This document shows positions 29,476-39,946 of a stretch of DNA of 64,000 bases, piece by piece (the first letter of the stretch is position 1; the number at the start of each line of letters is the position of its first letter). The notes beneath the pieces are model-generated. The model saw nothing but the letters and a program-made list of their open reading frames with translations. It made no database searches and was not told where the DNA came from. The stretch is from positions 80,822 to 144,821 of the forward strand of contig NZ_NJCX01000010.1 in assembly GCF_002632875.1 (NCBI RefSeq), read 5' to 3'. This stretch comes from Xenorhabdus kozodoii. GTDB lineage: Bacteria; Pseudomonadota; Gammaproteobacteria; Enterobacterales; Enterobacteriaceae. Made by a program: the position numbers and the translations under genes.

Positions 29476-30372
29476 TTATTCGGCTCCTTTTTCTTCTGGG
29501 GAATGGGCTTCCGCTTTAGTCTCCGCATCGGTTGCGGATTTGTCTTTCGATTCTACTTTATTATTCGATGAAGTATCTGTATTAGGTGAAGTCCCCGCGC
29601 CGGATGGTGTTCCTGTGGATGAGCCACCTGGAATAGCAACATTATTTTGTTCTTGTTTACGGGAGGAAAGTTGACGCTCAATATCTGTCAGGTTTTCTAA
29701 TTTGCGGGACATTGAATGAAGTTCAAATTCTAAGTGTGCTCGTGTTTCTTTCAAGCGATCAATTTTATTATCACTGTCCAATTGGAAGCGCTGGAATTTG
29801 GCTTTTTCTTCAGCGAGATTAATTTTCAGGTATTGCTGTTCGCGCCACAATTGGAGTAATGGCCGCAAAGCGACAGGAAATTGCGCACTATACCGATTAA
29901 AGTTTTCCACAATTTTCTTGCGTTCAGCTAATACCGACGTCGCCCTGCTAATCAAGATGCTTTGCTTAAACACGTGATGCCAATCAGTCGAGGTATCTGA
30001 GTTAAACCGTTTCGCCATTTCACGGGCGTTTGCCGAAGAGAGCCGATCTGTGCAATCGATAAACTTCAACCAATAAAGCCCGTTTTCCATCGCGGCGGGT
30101 TTGGTGATGTCCCAGATTAAATCACAATCCTTAAGACGATAATCCGTGACACTTTGTTCTGGCAGAATAGACTGCGCAAGGGTTGCCAGATTATCTGCCC
30201 CATTCGTTTTGACGCACCCTGTCAGCAAATAGGGAACAAACAGTAGCAACATGGCACGGAAACGTAAACGTGCCAAGACAGGTTGCATAATGGCCGTTTT
30301 TTTCATTGGCTTAGTCACAAGATTTTGCTGTTCCGTCTCCGTCATAAAGCGGTAAATAAACCTGTTATACAT
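29476..30372 (-). CDS. qseG: QseG-like outer membrane lipoprotein
   Basis: The product is up to 298 residues, with a lipoprotein signal ending in LLTGC. The body shares LYWLKFIDCTDRL and a coiled coil ending RKLENLTDIERQLSSRK with QseG (YfhG), an outer membrane lipoprotein that interacts with GlrK. The C-terminal ~50 residues are a low-complexity Ser/Thr/Gly then acidic Lys/Glu tail. The start is uncertain: ATGs at 30372, 30345, 30306 and 30288 are all in frame, none with a strong ribosome binding site, and the last gives the most usual signal peptide. It lies between glrK and glrR (6 and 2 bp gaps). Confidence 0.85.
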   Translation of the reverse strand: MYNRFIYRFMTETEQQNLVTKPMKKTAIMQPVLARLRFRAMLLLFVPYLLTGCVKTNGADNLATLAQSILPEQSVTDYRLKDCDLIWDITKPAAMENGLYWLKFIDCTDRLSSANAREMAKRFNSDTSTDWHHVFKQSILISRATSVLAERKKIVENFNRYSAQFPVALRPLLQLWREQQYLKINLAEEKAKFQRFQLDSDNKIDRLKETRAHLEFELHSMSRKLENLTDIERQLSSRKQEQNNVAIPGGSSTGTPSGAGTSPNTDTSSNNKVESKDKSATDAETKAEAHSPEEKGAE

Positions 30373-30377
30373 ATTAG

Positions 30378-31817
30378 TTAGTCATTCTCTGCGGTTAATG
30401 GCAGTTCAATTCGAAAACATACGTCAGCAAATTCGGATTCTATCAGGCAAAGCTCTCCCTGCATCTGTTTAATGCAATCTTGCGCGATGCTTAAGCCAAG
30501 ACCACTCCCTTTCACTGCGCCTTTTCGTTGTAGTTTTCCCTGGTAAAATGGCTCGAAGATCATACTTTTTTCTAACTCAGGGATAGGGGTTCCGGTGTTG
30601 GCAATGTCAATCTGAAGATTTTTCCCCACTTGCCGACTAGCAATCCAAATGTTACCGGATTCAGCGCCATAGTGCACTGCATTGGAGTAGAGATTATCAA
30701 TGACCCGCGTCAATAAACCAGGCTCTGCCCAACAATAATCCGTATCCAGTTGAATTTTTGTATAAATATTTTTCGCGCGCGCGGGCAATTGGTGTGATAA
30801 TACGACACCATCCACAATTTCTTTTAAAGAGACAATCTGACGCTCGGCAGGCCCATCCGCTAATTTGCGGTTATATTCAAGCAATTGTTCAATAAGCTGC
30901 TGTAAGTGTTTACTACTACTGTCCAGGATGCTGACCACTTCTTTTTGATCTGCCGTCAAAGGCCCTGCAATCTCATCAGCCAAGAGCTCCGTCCCTTCAC
31001 GCATACTTGCCAACGGTGTTTTTAATTCATGGGAAATATGGCGCAGAAACTCATGGCGCTGAGACTCAAGCCAGGATAAACGCTCACTCAACCAAATAAT
31101 GCGCTGAGCCAACGATCGCAACTCCCGTGGCCCTTTAAAGGCGTCAATCTGATTTTCCAATGACTGCCCCTCACCAAGCCGGTTGATCATTCGCTCAATA
31201 CCTTTTACTGGCCCGATGATCATACGCGTGAACAAGGTTATCAAAAAGGCACTTAGCAAGAATAAAATAAGACTTTGCCAACCAAAAAATTGCCCTTTAT
31301 CAGCGATATCTTTTTGCAGTTGTTCACCACGACTGAAAATGATATTACGGGTTTCCTGTACCAAAAGGTTATTAGCCCTGGAAAACTCTTCAAGTAATTT
31401 AGACGAGGCGGGTTCTGGCACGCCATTGTGACAAGAAATTTTGGTTAAACCTGACAATAAGTCATTAAATTTCTTTGTATATTCCGCATTAGCCAGCATC
31501 GCCATTTGATTACCGAGCATATTCATGTATTGCCGATATTGACGTTGATAAAGTTTTTCTAGCCGACCATCTCCTAATACACAGTATTGACGGTAACTGC
31601 GCTCCATCTCAAGGGCTACGCCAATCATCGCTTCGCTACGACGGGCATCCGACAATGTTGAACGATTAATCTCAGCAGCCTGAGTGCTGAGCTGATCAAG
31701 GCTTTGATAAGCCTGATAAGCCAAAACTAATAGTGGCAATAACACCAGCCAGAAAGCCATGACAACGAGCTGGCGCAATGAGCGGGGGAATAAACGCCAT
31801 TTTTTCAAAGAAATCAT
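30378..31817 (-). CDS. glrK: Sensor histidine kinase GlrK (QseE)
   Basis: A 479-residue membrane kinase: N-terminal helix (LVVMAFWLVLLPLLVLAYQ), periplasmic domain of about 130 residues with few charged repeats, second helix (SLILFLLSAFLITLFTRMII), HAMP segment, phospho-His in HEFLRHISHELKTPLAS, and an ATPase domain with GSGLGLSIA. It phosphorylates GlrR; QseG between the two genes modulates it. It is transcribed toward qseG-glrR, downstream of the glmY-type sRNA gene, so read-through from the sigma-54 promoter could feed into it. Confidence 0.96.
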   Translation of the reverse strand: MISLKKWRLFPRSLRQLVVMAFWLVLLPLLVLAYQAYQSLDQLSTQAAEINRSTLSDARRSEAMIGVALEMERSYRQYCVLGDGRLEKLYQRQYRQYMNMLGNQMAMLANAEYTKKFNDLLSGLTKISCHNGVPEPASSKLLEEFSRANNLLVQETRNIIFSRGEQLQKDIADKGQFFGWQSLILFLLSAFLITLFTRMIIGPVKGIERMINRLGEGQSLENQIDAFKGPRELRSLAQRIIWLSERLSWLESQRHEFLRHISHELKTPLASMREGTELLADEIAGPLTADQKEVVSILDSSSKHLQQLIEQLLEYNRKLADGPAERQIVSLKEIVDGVVLSHQLPARAKNIYTKIQLDTDYCWAEPGLLTRVIDNLYSNAVHYGAESGNIWIASRQVGKNLQIDIANTGTPIPELEKSMIFEPFYQGKLQRKGAVKGSGLGLSIAQDCIKQMQGELCLIESEFADVCFRIELPLTAEND

Positions 31818-31976
31818 CTCATAACCTGTAATGACACTGACGATACAGTGGCTTTTTCTTCTTTAATTTGAGAATGGTCGAAATAATAGTTGAAAACAGT
31901 GGATAATTGAAACAATTAGGTAATTGAAAGCGATGCGGGTGTGCATACATAGACACACTGGACAGCGTGACCTGTA

Positions 31977-32214
31977 ATAATGACGGCGGGATAGTCACTT
32001 TTTAACTATCCCGCCAGCGAGGACCTTCATGTTATTCGATGAACGATGAACATGTAGGTGGTGCCTCACTCCACGTGTCGCCCTGTGTTTGATAAGGCCC
32101 GGAGGCGAATATCATTAAGTTGGACGGTAGGCACCTGACTTCGGCATCATTCTGGGCTTTATGTGGCATGTTTCCACCTTTCGCGGGCCGACATAAGAAA
32201 TTGAATGAGCAACT
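31977..32214 (-). ncRNA. glmY: GlmY-type small regulatory RNA
   Basis: A sRNA at the conserved glmY position between purL and glrK. It begins AGTTGCTCATTC, then TTTCTTATGTCGGCCC, closely resembling GlmY/GlmZ 5' ends, and lies 12 nt below a sigma-54 -24/-12 promoter. The 3' end is set at a strong terminator (31985-32015). The length of about 230-240 nt exceeds E. coli GlmY (184 nt). In E. coli GlmY sequesters RapZ so that GlmZ can activate glmS when glucosamine-6-phosphate is low. The downstream part (GAGTGAGGCACCACCTAC) is reminiscent of GlmZ. An open frame of 69 codons across it is spurious. Confidence 0.85.
31985..32015 (-). terminator. Terminator of the GlmY-type RNA
   Basis: GGCGGGATAGT pairs with a matching ACTATCCCGCC (about 11 bp) around a short A-rich loop, followed by GTCATTATT. 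Confidence 0.8.
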
Positions 32215-32225
32215 GCCCGTATTAT

Positions 32226-32241
32226 GCATGTTACATGCCAA
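32226..32241 (-). promoter_or_regulatory. Sigma-54 promoter of the GlmY-type RNA
   Basis: Minus-strand TTGGCATGTAACATGC carries GG at -24 and GC at -12 with exactly 10 bp between them, the invariant sigma-54 spacing. A start about 12 nt below -12 falls on the A of AGTTGCTC. Confidence 0.9.
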
Positions 32242-32334
32242 CCTGTAAAACTATTTTTAATATATTGATATTATTATAAAAAAATATTTACCGTCTTTTT
32301 TTATCAGTATTTTTTCATACTTGATAAGTATTAG

Positions 32335-32352
32335 TGTCGCCTAATTATGACA
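32335..32352. promoter_or_regulatory. GlrR binding site 1 (promoter-proximal)
   Basis: TGTC-N10-GACA, an exact match to the GlrR consensus, about 130 bp upstream of the sRNA start. Confidence 0.85.
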
Positions 32353-32397
32353 TCTCGCCACAAAAAAATATTTTCCATTAAATATCAATCTACTGGG

Positions 32398-32415
32398 TGT
32401 CTCCTTTTTGAGACA
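32398..32415. promoter_or_regulatory. GlrR binding site 2
   Basis: TGTC-N10-GACA (inner sequence TCCTTTTTGA), centre 63 bp from site 1, about six helical turns. Confidence 0.85.
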
Positions 32416-32429
32416 ACATAAGGTGCCAT

Positions 32430-32447
32430 TGTCGCGATATGGAGACA
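32430..32447. promoter_or_regulatory. GlrR binding site 3 (distal)
   Basis: TGTC-N10-GACA (inner sequence GCGATATGGA), centre 32 bp from site 2, about three turns. Confidence 0.85.
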
Positions 32448-32480
32448 CGCCCATAAAAAGGTTAATAACATCAAAAAATA

Positions 32481-32507
32481 AAGGCTCTGATGAATTTTCA
32501 GAGCCTT
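32481..32507 (-). terminator. Terminator of purL
   Basis: A 10-bp stem AAGGCTCTGA / TCAGAGCCTT is followed on the minus strand by TATTTTTTG, 40 bp past purL. Confidence 0.9.
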
Positions 32508-32546
32508 CGGCTGGAAGCCTAAATAGCTAAAAAATGGTTGAAGGAA

Positions 32547-35500
32547 TTACCCTAACTGTTTGCGTGCATTACGGAACATCCGCATCCACGGACTGTCTTC
32601 GCCCCATTCTTTAGGATGCCAAGAGTTGCTGACAGTTCGGAACACTCTTTCAGGATGAGGCATCATCACCGTGACCCGTCCGTCAAGGCTGGTCACAGAG
32701 GTAATACCATTCACTGAACCATTCGGGTTTGCCGGATAGTTTTCTGTCACCGAACCGGTGTTATCCACAAAACGCAATGCAACTTGCTGATGCTTTTCAA
32801 GCGCCATCAAACTCTGGTTATTCCTAAACTCGACCTGCCCTTCGCCATGAGCAACGGCTATCGGCAAACGAGAACCCGCCATATCTTTCAGGAACAGGGA
32901 AGGGCTGTTTACCACTTCTACCAGACTAAAACGGGCTTCATAACGCTCTGAACGGTTACGGACAAAACGTGGCCAGTGCTCTGTCCCTGGGATCAACTCA
33001 TGCAAGTTAGAGATCATCTGACAGCCATTGCACACACCCAGTGTTAAGGTATCCGGCCTTGCGAAGAAATTCGCGAAATCATCACGCACCCGCGAATTAA
33101 ACAGGATCGATTTCGCCCAACCTTCACCGGCACCCAGCACATCCCCATATGAGAAGCCACCACAAGCCACCAATGTCTGGAATTGATCTAATGTGATCCG
33201 CCCATCCAATAAGTCACTCATATGAACATCCACAGCCTCAAAACCCGCCCGGTGGAATGCGGCTGCCATCTCAACATGCGAGTTAACGCCCTGTTCACGC
33301 AGCACCGCAACGCGCGGGCGTACTTGTTTCGCAATATAGCAAGCAGCAATATCTTCCGCGGGATCGAAGGTCACTTTCACATTCAAACCCGGATCATTCA
33401 CATCTTGTTTTGCCTGATGTTCTTGATCTGCGCATGCTGGGTTATCACGCAGACGCTGCATTTGCCACGTTGTTTCTGCCCACCATAAGCGCAATGTATT
33501 GCGATTCTGGCGATAAACGTCCATATTGCCACTGGAAATCACAAAATCATCGCCTGCCTGGGCTTTACCCAGATAGTGCACACATTCCCCCAAGCCATAA
33601 CCCGCCAACAGGTTTTCAACGTACTCCCTGTCAGTCTCACGAATTTGAATGACCGCCCCCAGCTCTTCATTAAATAGTGCAGCCAGGATATCTTCATCAA
33701 ATGCACTAATATCGGCATGTAATCCGCAATGGCCGGCAAACGCCATTTCCGCCAATGTCACCAACAACCCGCCATCTGAACGGTCATGGTAAGCCAGCAA
33801 TTTTTGTTCCGAAATTAACTGTTGGATCGCATTAAAGAAACCCGCTAATTGTTCAACACTGCGAACATCTGCGGTTTTATCGCCGAGTTGACGATAAACC
33901 TGGGCTAATGCCGTTCCGCCCAGCGCATTCTGCCCTTTACCCAGATCGATAAGCAGCAACGCATTGTCATCTTCGATAGATAATTCGGGTGTCACGGTGC
34001 GGCGCACATCTTCTACCCTGGCAAATGCACTGATCACCAATGACAGTGGTGACGTCATTTCACGGACTTCACCGTCCTGGCTCCAGCGTGTTTTCATTGA
34101 CATCGAATCCTTGCCAACCGGAATCGTCAATCCCAATGCCGGACACAACTCCTCACCCACGGCCTTGACGGCGGCATACAATCCCGCATCTTCACCAGCA
34201 TGGCCTGACGCCGACATCCAGTTAGCGGATAACTTCACGCGTTTCAGATCTTGTACATAGGCGGAGGCAATATTGGTCAATGCTTCACCCACGGCCATGC
34301 GTGCCGAGGCGGCAAAATCTAATAATGCAATCGGCGCCCGCTCGCCGATTGACATCGCTTCGCCATAATAGCTGTCCAGGCTGGCGGTCGTCACCGCACA
34401 ATCGGCGACTGGAATTTGCCAAGGGCCAACCATTTGGTCACGGGCAACCATGCCGGTTATGGAACGATCCCCAATCGTAATCAGGAATGTTTTTTCAGCG
34501 ACAGCAGGCAGATGCAAGACACGTTTTACCGCTTCCGCAAGATCAATGCCCTTGCGATCCAGGCTTTGCCCCTGGGCTTGCAAGGTCTGCACATTTTTCA
34601 GCATTTTTGGCGTCTTACCGAGCAAGACATCCAGTGGCATATCGATTGGCTGGTTCTCAAAATGGTTGTCATTGAGCAGCAAATGCCGCTCTTGCATTGC
34701 TTCCCCAATCACCGCATAGGGAGTACGTTCACGACGACATATCGCTTCAAACAGCGCCAACTGTTCTGGCGCAACCGCCAAAACATAACGTTCCTGGGAT
34801 TCATTGCACCATAACTGTAATGGACTCATGCCAGGTTCATCGTTAAGAATATCGCGTAATTCAAAACGCCCACCGCGGCCGCCATCACTGACTAATTCAG
34901 GCATCGCATTTGATAACCCCCCCGCCCCGACATCATGGATAAATAAGATCGGATTTTTATCGCCCAATTGCCAGCAACTATCGATGACTTCCTGACAACG
35001 GCGCTCCATCTCCGCATTGTCACGCTGCACAGAGGCAAAATCCAAATCAGCATCAGACTGGCCCGATGCCATGGAAGAGGCCGCACCGCCTCCTAAGCCG
35101 ATATTCATACTTGGCCCACCCAACACAATTAATTTTGCGCCGACCGAAATATCCCCTTTCTGAACATGCTCTTCACGGATATTCCCGATCCCGCCGGCCA
35201 GCATGACAGGCTTGTGGTAACCACGCAGCTCGGCACCATTATGGGAACAGACTTTTTCTTCATAAGTTCTGAAATACCCCAACAACGCCGGACGCCCAAA
35301 TTCATTATTAAATGCCGCGCCCCCTAATGGACCTTCCAGCATAATATCCAATGCACTGACAATTCGGTCTGGTTTACCAAAATCCGCTTCCCACGGCTGT
35401 TCAAAGCCAGGAATTCTCAAGTTTGAAACCGAAAAACCGACCAATCCGGCCTTGGGTTTGGCACCTCGCCCCGTTGCACCTTCATCACGAATTTCGCCAC

Positions 35501-36434
35501 CTGAGCCGGTCGCCGCGCCAGGCCAGGGGGAAATGGCGGTTGGATGGTTATGGGTTTCCACTTTCATCAAGATATGGGCAGACTCTTGGTGGTAGTCATA
35601 AATGCCGGTTGCAGAGTCAGGGAAAAAGCGGCCAACATGAGAGCCAGCCATCACTGCCGCGTTATCTTTATAAGCAGAGAACACATATTCCGGTGTCTTT
35701 TCAAACGTATTTTTAATCATTTTGAACAAAGACTTAGGCTGAACCTGACCATCAATAATCCAGTCGGCATTAAAAATCTTGTGGCGACAGTGCTCAGAAT
35801 TTGCCTGAGCAAACATATACAGCTCAACATCCGTTGGATTACGTCCCAATGTCTGGAAAGCGTCCATCAGATAATCAATTTCATCCGTAGCCAGCGCCAA
35901 TCCCAGCTCAATATTTGCCGATTCCAGGGCAGCCCGTCCCGATTGCAAGATATCAATCTGCTTCAACGGCGCAGGTTGCTGGTGAGAAAACAGGGCTTCG
36001 GCCTGCTCAAGCTGAGTGAACACACTTTCCATCATGCGATCATGCAAAAGTGCCGACAACGTTTGCCATTGCCCGTCATTCATGCCAGTACCCTGAATAT
36101 AATAGGCAATCCCCCTTTCTAAACGGACAATCTGCTTTAACCCACAATTGTGGACAATATCTGTCGCTTTCGATGACCAAGGGGATATCGTGCCCGGACG
36201 CGGTGTGACTAATATGAGTTGTCCTTTAGGCTCCAGTTCGTCCAGAGAAGGGCCATATCTTAAGAGTTTATTTAATTTTTCTCGCTCACCTTCTGGGATT
36301 GGGGCATTAACGTCTGCAAAATGGACATACTCTGCATAAATGTCGGAAACAGGGAGACGGTGATCTTGACACTGGGAAAGGAGCTTAGCGATACGAAATG
36401 CTGATAAAGCGGCGGAGCCACGCAGAATTTCCAT
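32547..36434 (-). CDS. purL: Phosphoribosylformylglycinamidine synthase (FGAM synthetase)
   Basis: The 1295-residue single-chain enzyme (identical length to E. coli PurL) converts FGAR, glutamine and ATP to FGAM in purine synthesis. It combines an ATP-binding synthetase core ([18 protein letters not shown], GGKxSM-type segments) with a C-terminal glutaminase (nucleophile in LGVCNGCQM, His in MPHPERVFR). ATG 36434 gives the family N-terminus [13 protein letters not shown]; an upstream in-frame ATG adds six residues. A PurR operator overlaps the promoter -35. Confidence 0.98.
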   Translation of the reverse strand: MEILRGSAALSAFRIAKLLSQCQDHRLPVSDIYAEYVHFADVNAPIPEGEREKLNKLLRYGPSLDELEPKGQLILVTPRPGTISPWSSKATDIVHNCGLKQIVRLERGIAYYIQGTGMNDGQWQTLSALLHDRMMESVFTQLEQAEALFSHQQPAPLKQIDILQSGRAALESANIELGLALATDEIDYLMDAFQTLGRNPTDVELYMFAQANSEHCRHKIFNADWIIDGQVQPKSLFKMIKNTFEKTPEYVFSAYKDNAAVMAGSHVGRFFPDSATGIYDYHQESAHILMKVETHNHPTAISPWPGAATGSGGEIRDEGATGRGAKPKAGLVGFSVSNLRIPGFEQPWEADFGKPDRIVSALDIMLEGPLGGAAFNNEFGRPALLGYFRTYEEKVCSHNGAELRGYHKPVMLAGGIGNIREEHVQKGDISVGAKLIVLGGPSMNIGLGGGAASSMASGQSDADLDFASVQRDNAEMERRCQEVIDSCWQLGDKNPILFIHDVGAGGLSNAMPELVSDGGRGGRFELRDILNDEPGMSPLQLWCNESQERYVLAVAPEQLALFEAICRRERTPYAVIGEAMQERHLLLNDNHFENQPIDMPLDVLLGKTPKMLKNVQTLQAQGQSLDRKGIDLAEAVKRVLHLPAVAEKTFLITIGDRSITGMVARDQMVGPWQIPVADCAVTTASLDSYYGEAMSIGERAPIALLDFAASARMAVGEALTNIASAYVQDLKRVKLSANWMSASGHAGEDAGLYAAVKAVGEELCPALGLTIPVGKDSMSMKTRWSQDGEVREMTSPLSLVISAFARVEDVRRTVTPELSIEDDNALLLIDLGKGQNALGGTALAQVYRQLGDKTADVRSVEQLAGFFNAIQQLISEQKLLAYHDRSDGGLLVTLAEMAFAGHCGLHADISAFDEDILAALFNEELGAVIQIRETDREYVENLLAGYGLGECVHYLGKAQAGDDFVISSGNMDVYRQNRNTLRLWWAETTWQMQRLRDNPACADQEHQAKQDVNDPGLNVKVTFDPAEDIAACYIAKQVRPRVAVLREQGVNSHVEMAAAFHRAGFEAVDVHMSDLLDGRITLDQFQTLVACGGFSYGDVLGAGEGWAKSILFNSRVRDDFANFFARPDTLTLGVCNGCQMISNLHELIPGTEHWPRFVRNRSERYEARFSLVEVVNSPSLFLKDMAGSRLPIAVAHGEGQVEFRNNQSLMALEKHQQVALRFVDNTGSVTENYPANPNGSVNGITSVTSLDGRVTVMMPHPERVFRTVSNSWHPKEWGEDSPWMRMFRNARKQLG

Positions 36435-36496
36435 AATAATAGGTTCTCTCATCTTAGAAGCAAAGCCTGATTCGTGCCTCAGGGGAAACTGCGAGC

Positions 36497-36525
36497 ATTA
36501 TAGAGGAATGTTTTCTCTGACGAAA
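36497..36525 (-). promoter_or_regulatory. purL promoter
   Basis: Minus-strand TATAAT at 36497-36502 and TTTCGT at 36520-36525 are separated by 17 bp; the weak -35 lies within the PurR operator. Confidence 0.7.
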
Positions 36526-36535
36526 CCGTTTGCGT
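36520..36535. promoter_or_regulatory. PurR operator of purL
   Basis: Minus-strand ACGCAAACGGTTTCGT matches the PurR consensus at 14 of 16 positions, and covers the purL -35. Confidence 0.85.
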
Positions 36536-36699
36536 GGTTATTTGTCAACCCAACAATACACTCAATAAGTTGTCAAAATTGGTTTAATAGGGTTGCACAT
36601 CCCCATTTTGTTACGCAAAATTCTCGATTACTGGAAATTTGATCATGCTATTATCTTGCACTTCACACAGTTCCAATCGTTCTGGAAAGAGATAACTAT

Positions 36700-38328
36700 T
36701 TGAATAATATAAAGATAAATTATTTTGTTATCGTAATTATCGCGCTTCTTTCTGCTGCTATCATTGGCCTTAATATCAATTGGCCCAATAAGCAGCAGGA
36801 GCAGATAAACAAAATTCTGGCACGAGGAGAGCTACGGGTTAGTACCCTAAGCTCTCCTCTAATTTCTCTTAACAACAAAAATGAACCAACGGGATTTGAC
36901 TATGAGCTAGTCAAACGGTTCGCCAATTACCTGGGGGTGAAACTGGTCATTAAGTTTCGCCCCAACATTAACCAGCTTTTTGACGATCTGGAAAACGATA
37001 AAGCCGATTTTCTGGCTGCCGGCCTTATCTACAATAAAGATAGGCTGGATCAAACAAGCACTGGCCCTGCCTATGCTTCAGTCATACAACAACTGGTTTA
37101 TCGCAAGGGGACGACTCGCCCACACTCCTTTGGTGATTTAAAAGGCAGACTCGTCGTCACGGAAGGTTCCGCCCACGTCAGCGAACTGAAAAAATGGAAA
37201 GAAAAATCTTATCCTGAGCTAAGCTGGGAAGAATCACCCCGCAAAAATACGCAACAATTGCTCGAACAGCTTTCCGAAGGAAAAATCGACTATACCATCA
37301 GCGACTCCATCAGCTTAGCCTTGCAACAGCGTATTCACCCCAATTTGGCCGTCGCTTTTGATGTCAGTGAAGAGAGTCCCCTGACCTGGTATTTAAAGCG
37401 TAATAGTGATGATAGCCTCTACTCTGCCATGCTCGATTTCTTTAGTATGTTGACGGAAAACGGCATCATGTCGCGGTTGCAAGAAAAGTATTTCGGCCAC
37501 GTTGGTTCATTCGACTATTTCGATACGATTTCATTTATTCGCGCCATCAATAGGCTCTTGCCGACCTATCAGCCCATTTTTCAACAATATGCAGGCTCGC
37601 TGGATTGGCAATTAGTGGCAGCTATCGCATGGCAGGAATCACACTGGGACCCACAAGCCACTTCACCCACTGGTGTGCGGGGTTTGATGATGCTGACTCG
37701 CCCGACAGCCGAATGGGCGGGTATCCGTGATCGGCTAGATCCCGTGGAGAGCGTAAAAGGTGGAATGGATTATTTACACTATTTAATAGCGCGATTACCA
37801 AAAACCATTCCTGAAGATGAGCGAATTTGGTTTGCCCTCGCCGCTTACAATATGGGGTATGGCCATCTCCTTGATGCCCGTAAATTAACCGCTGCACAAA
37901 AAGGTAATCCAGACAGTTGGCTGGATGTAAAAACGCGCCTTCCCCTGCTTAGCAAGAAAAAATACTACGCCAATACCACCTATGGTTATGCCCGTGGCTA
38001 TGAGGCTTATCGCTATGTTGAAAATATTCGGCGTTACTATTTAAGCCTGGAGGGTTACCTTCGGGCAAAAGCCAATCGGGAAAAAGCAGAAGGAAGCGAA
38101 ACGCCCATAGATACGACGATCATCAGCCATCCCCAAGCTGGAGATACTAAAATTGACGCGACTACGGCTGAAAGTAATAACAAAGAGGACACTAAAACAG
38201 AAAGCCCCAAGGTAGAAGAAAATACCAAGGCGAAAGATGACAAACTAACAGGTACTGACACAGCATCTCACGAAAAAGCGCCGGAGAATAAGACGCCGAC
38301 GCAATCCGAAACAGCCGCCAGGCCATAA
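36700..38328 (+). CDS. mltF: Membrane-bound lytic murein transglycosylase F
   Basis: A 542-residue envelope enzyme that cleaves peptidoglycan glycan strands. It begins at TTG 36700 (GGAAAGAG upstream) with a membrane/signal helix ([17 protein letters not shown]), then a periplasmic solute-binding-like regulatory domain ([15 protein letters not shown]) and a lysozyme-like domain with catalytic Glu313 in [19 protein letters not shown]. The last 60 or so residues form a Thr/Lys/Glu-rich low-complexity tail unlike the E. coli C-terminus. It is divergent from purL and convergent with tadA, with only 4 bp between the stops. Confidence 0.95.
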   Translation: MNNIKINYFVIVIIALLSAAIIGLNINWPNKQQEQINKILARGELRVSTLSSPLISLNNKNEPTGFDYELVKRFANYLGVKLVIKFRPNINQLFDDLENDKADFLAAGLIYNKDRLDQTSTGPAYASVIQQLVYRKGTTRPHSFGDLKGRLVVTEGSAHVSELKKWKEKSYPELSWEESPRKNTQQLLEQLSEGKIDYTISDSISLALQQRIHPNLAVAFDVSEESPLTWYLKRNSDDSLYSAMLDFFSMLTENGIMSRLQEKYFGHVGSFDYFDTISFIRAINRLLPTYQPIFQQYAGSLDWQLVAAIAWQESHWDPQATSPTGVRGLMMLTRPTAEWAGIRDRLDPVESVKGGMDYLHYLIARLPKTIPEDERIWFALAAYNMGYGHLLDARKLTAAQKGNPDSWLDVKTRLPLLSKKKYYANTTYGYARGYEAYRYVENIRRYYLSLEGYLRAKANREKAEGSETPIDTTIISHPQAGDTKIDATTAESNNKEDTKTESPKVEENTKAKDDKLTGTDTASHEKAPENKTPTQSETAARP

Positions 38329-38332
38329 CTTG

Positions 38333-38866
<534 letters not shown>

Positions 38867-38899
38867 TTATGAAAATTCCGCCTATTATACCCAATCACC

Positions 38900-39553
38900 T
38901 CAATCTGCGGGTTCAACCTGAATCTCATCCAAAAAAGCGTCAAGGAACAACTTCATACGTGCAGTCCTCTCACTGGCCATTTTTTTGCCTGAGGCCGTCT
39001 GAAATCCTGATTCAATTTTAAACAATTTAGTAAAGAAATGGTCGACCGTATAAACCTTATCATCATATTCGCGCTGTGTTGCCAGCGGATCATGAAAGTC
39101 ATACAGTAAAGAACCCATTCGACCCGCGGTATAAAAACAGCGCCCAATGCCAACCATGCCAATGGAATCCAGCCGATCCGCATCTTGCACGATTTTCGCT
39201 TCCAATGTTTTTGGAGTCAGGCCGGCTGAAAAACTATGTGCTTCAATGGCATGACAGATGGCATTAATATCCTCCTCACTCCACGCCAAATCTTTCAATA
39301 TCAATGCGGCTTTTTCTGCTGCCATGCGTGAAGCAAGGTGTCGGTTTGGGGCATTTTTTTCAACATTCACACAATCATGCAAGAGCACAGCGACAAACAC
39401 TAAGCGCAAGTTACCCGATTCCGCTTCACAAATTTGTTGAGCATTGCGCCATACTCGATGAAGGTGGGCAATATCATGGGCACCATCATCACTTTCTATT
39501 GCCATCGGTAAAAGCTGTTGAGCCAAATCTTCAAACGGTGAAAAAGTTAACAT
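38900..39553 (-). CDS. HD-domain metal-dependent phosphohydrolase (YedJ-like)
   Basis: A 217-residue HD-superfamily protein. The metal-binding pattern is seen as HDIAHLHRVW, then LLHDCVN and a later QDADRLDSIGMVGIGR Asp. It resembles YedJ-type hydrolases whose substrate (probably a nucleotide or other phosphate ester) is not established. I chose ATG 39553 because AAGGGG lies 8 nt before it; an earlier TTG adds two residues. It is 48 bp downstream-facing tadA, possibly a short operon. This gene is not at this place in E. coli, so it starts an accessory patch. Confidence 0.8.
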   Translation of the reverse strand: MLTFSPFEDLAQQLLPMAIESDDGAHDIAHLHRVWRNAQQICEAESGNLRLVFVAVLLHDCVNVEKNAPNRHLASRMAAEKAALILKDLAWSEEDINAICHAIEAHSFSAGLTPKTLEAKIVQDADRLDSIGMVGIGRCFYTAGRMGSLLYDFHDPLATQREYDDKVYTVDHFFTKLFKIESGFQTASGKKMASERTARMKLFLDAFLDEIQVEPAD

Positions 39554-39559
39554 CGCCAA

Positions 39560-39946
39560 AACCCCTTAATGAATGGAAATATCATCTTAGCAAAAAGAAA
39601 ACAGAACATTTTATTAGTTGTTGAGTCCCTCTTACCAGCACGCCCGCGAACACGATTTTTGTGATCATGATCATTAAATGAAAATATTCATGCCATTAAA
39701 GACAAGCGTCATTTTAATAGAAAATCCTGATATTACTGGCTGGCGTCAATTTTAACCGTCAACAATGGGTGTTTGTAAAAATCATTTAGCGATTATGAAT
39801 GATTATTTTTGTTCGACCCATTTGTTTTAAGTTTGTTTAAATAAACATAATTATATTACCCCCATAGTTATAGAAAAATAAACCATTTCCACAACCACAT
39901 CGATAACAATATTTAATGAATATCAATAAAAGCAATCAGGATTATT
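39560..39946. other. AT-rich gene-free interval upstream of the MFS gene
   Basis: No credible gene is seen in these 387 bp. The interval is strongly AT-rich and contains a short inverted repeat (39834-39847) and several TATAAT-like stretches. It separates the divergent HD hydrolase and transporter genes. Confidence 0.5.
39834..39847. promoter_or_regulatory. Inverted repeat upstream of the MFS transporter
   Basis: TGTTTA-AA-TAAACA lies about 100 bp before the transporter start. It may be a repressor operator; no specific regulator can be named. Confidence 0.25.

Noticed and set aside
32032..32241. 69-codon open frame between glrK and purL
   Set aside because: It coincides with the GlmY-type RNA and its sigma-54 promoter; no ribosome binding site or family resemblance.
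35544..36122. 192-codon plus-strand frame within purL
   Set aside because: Antisense shadow of a conserved gene.
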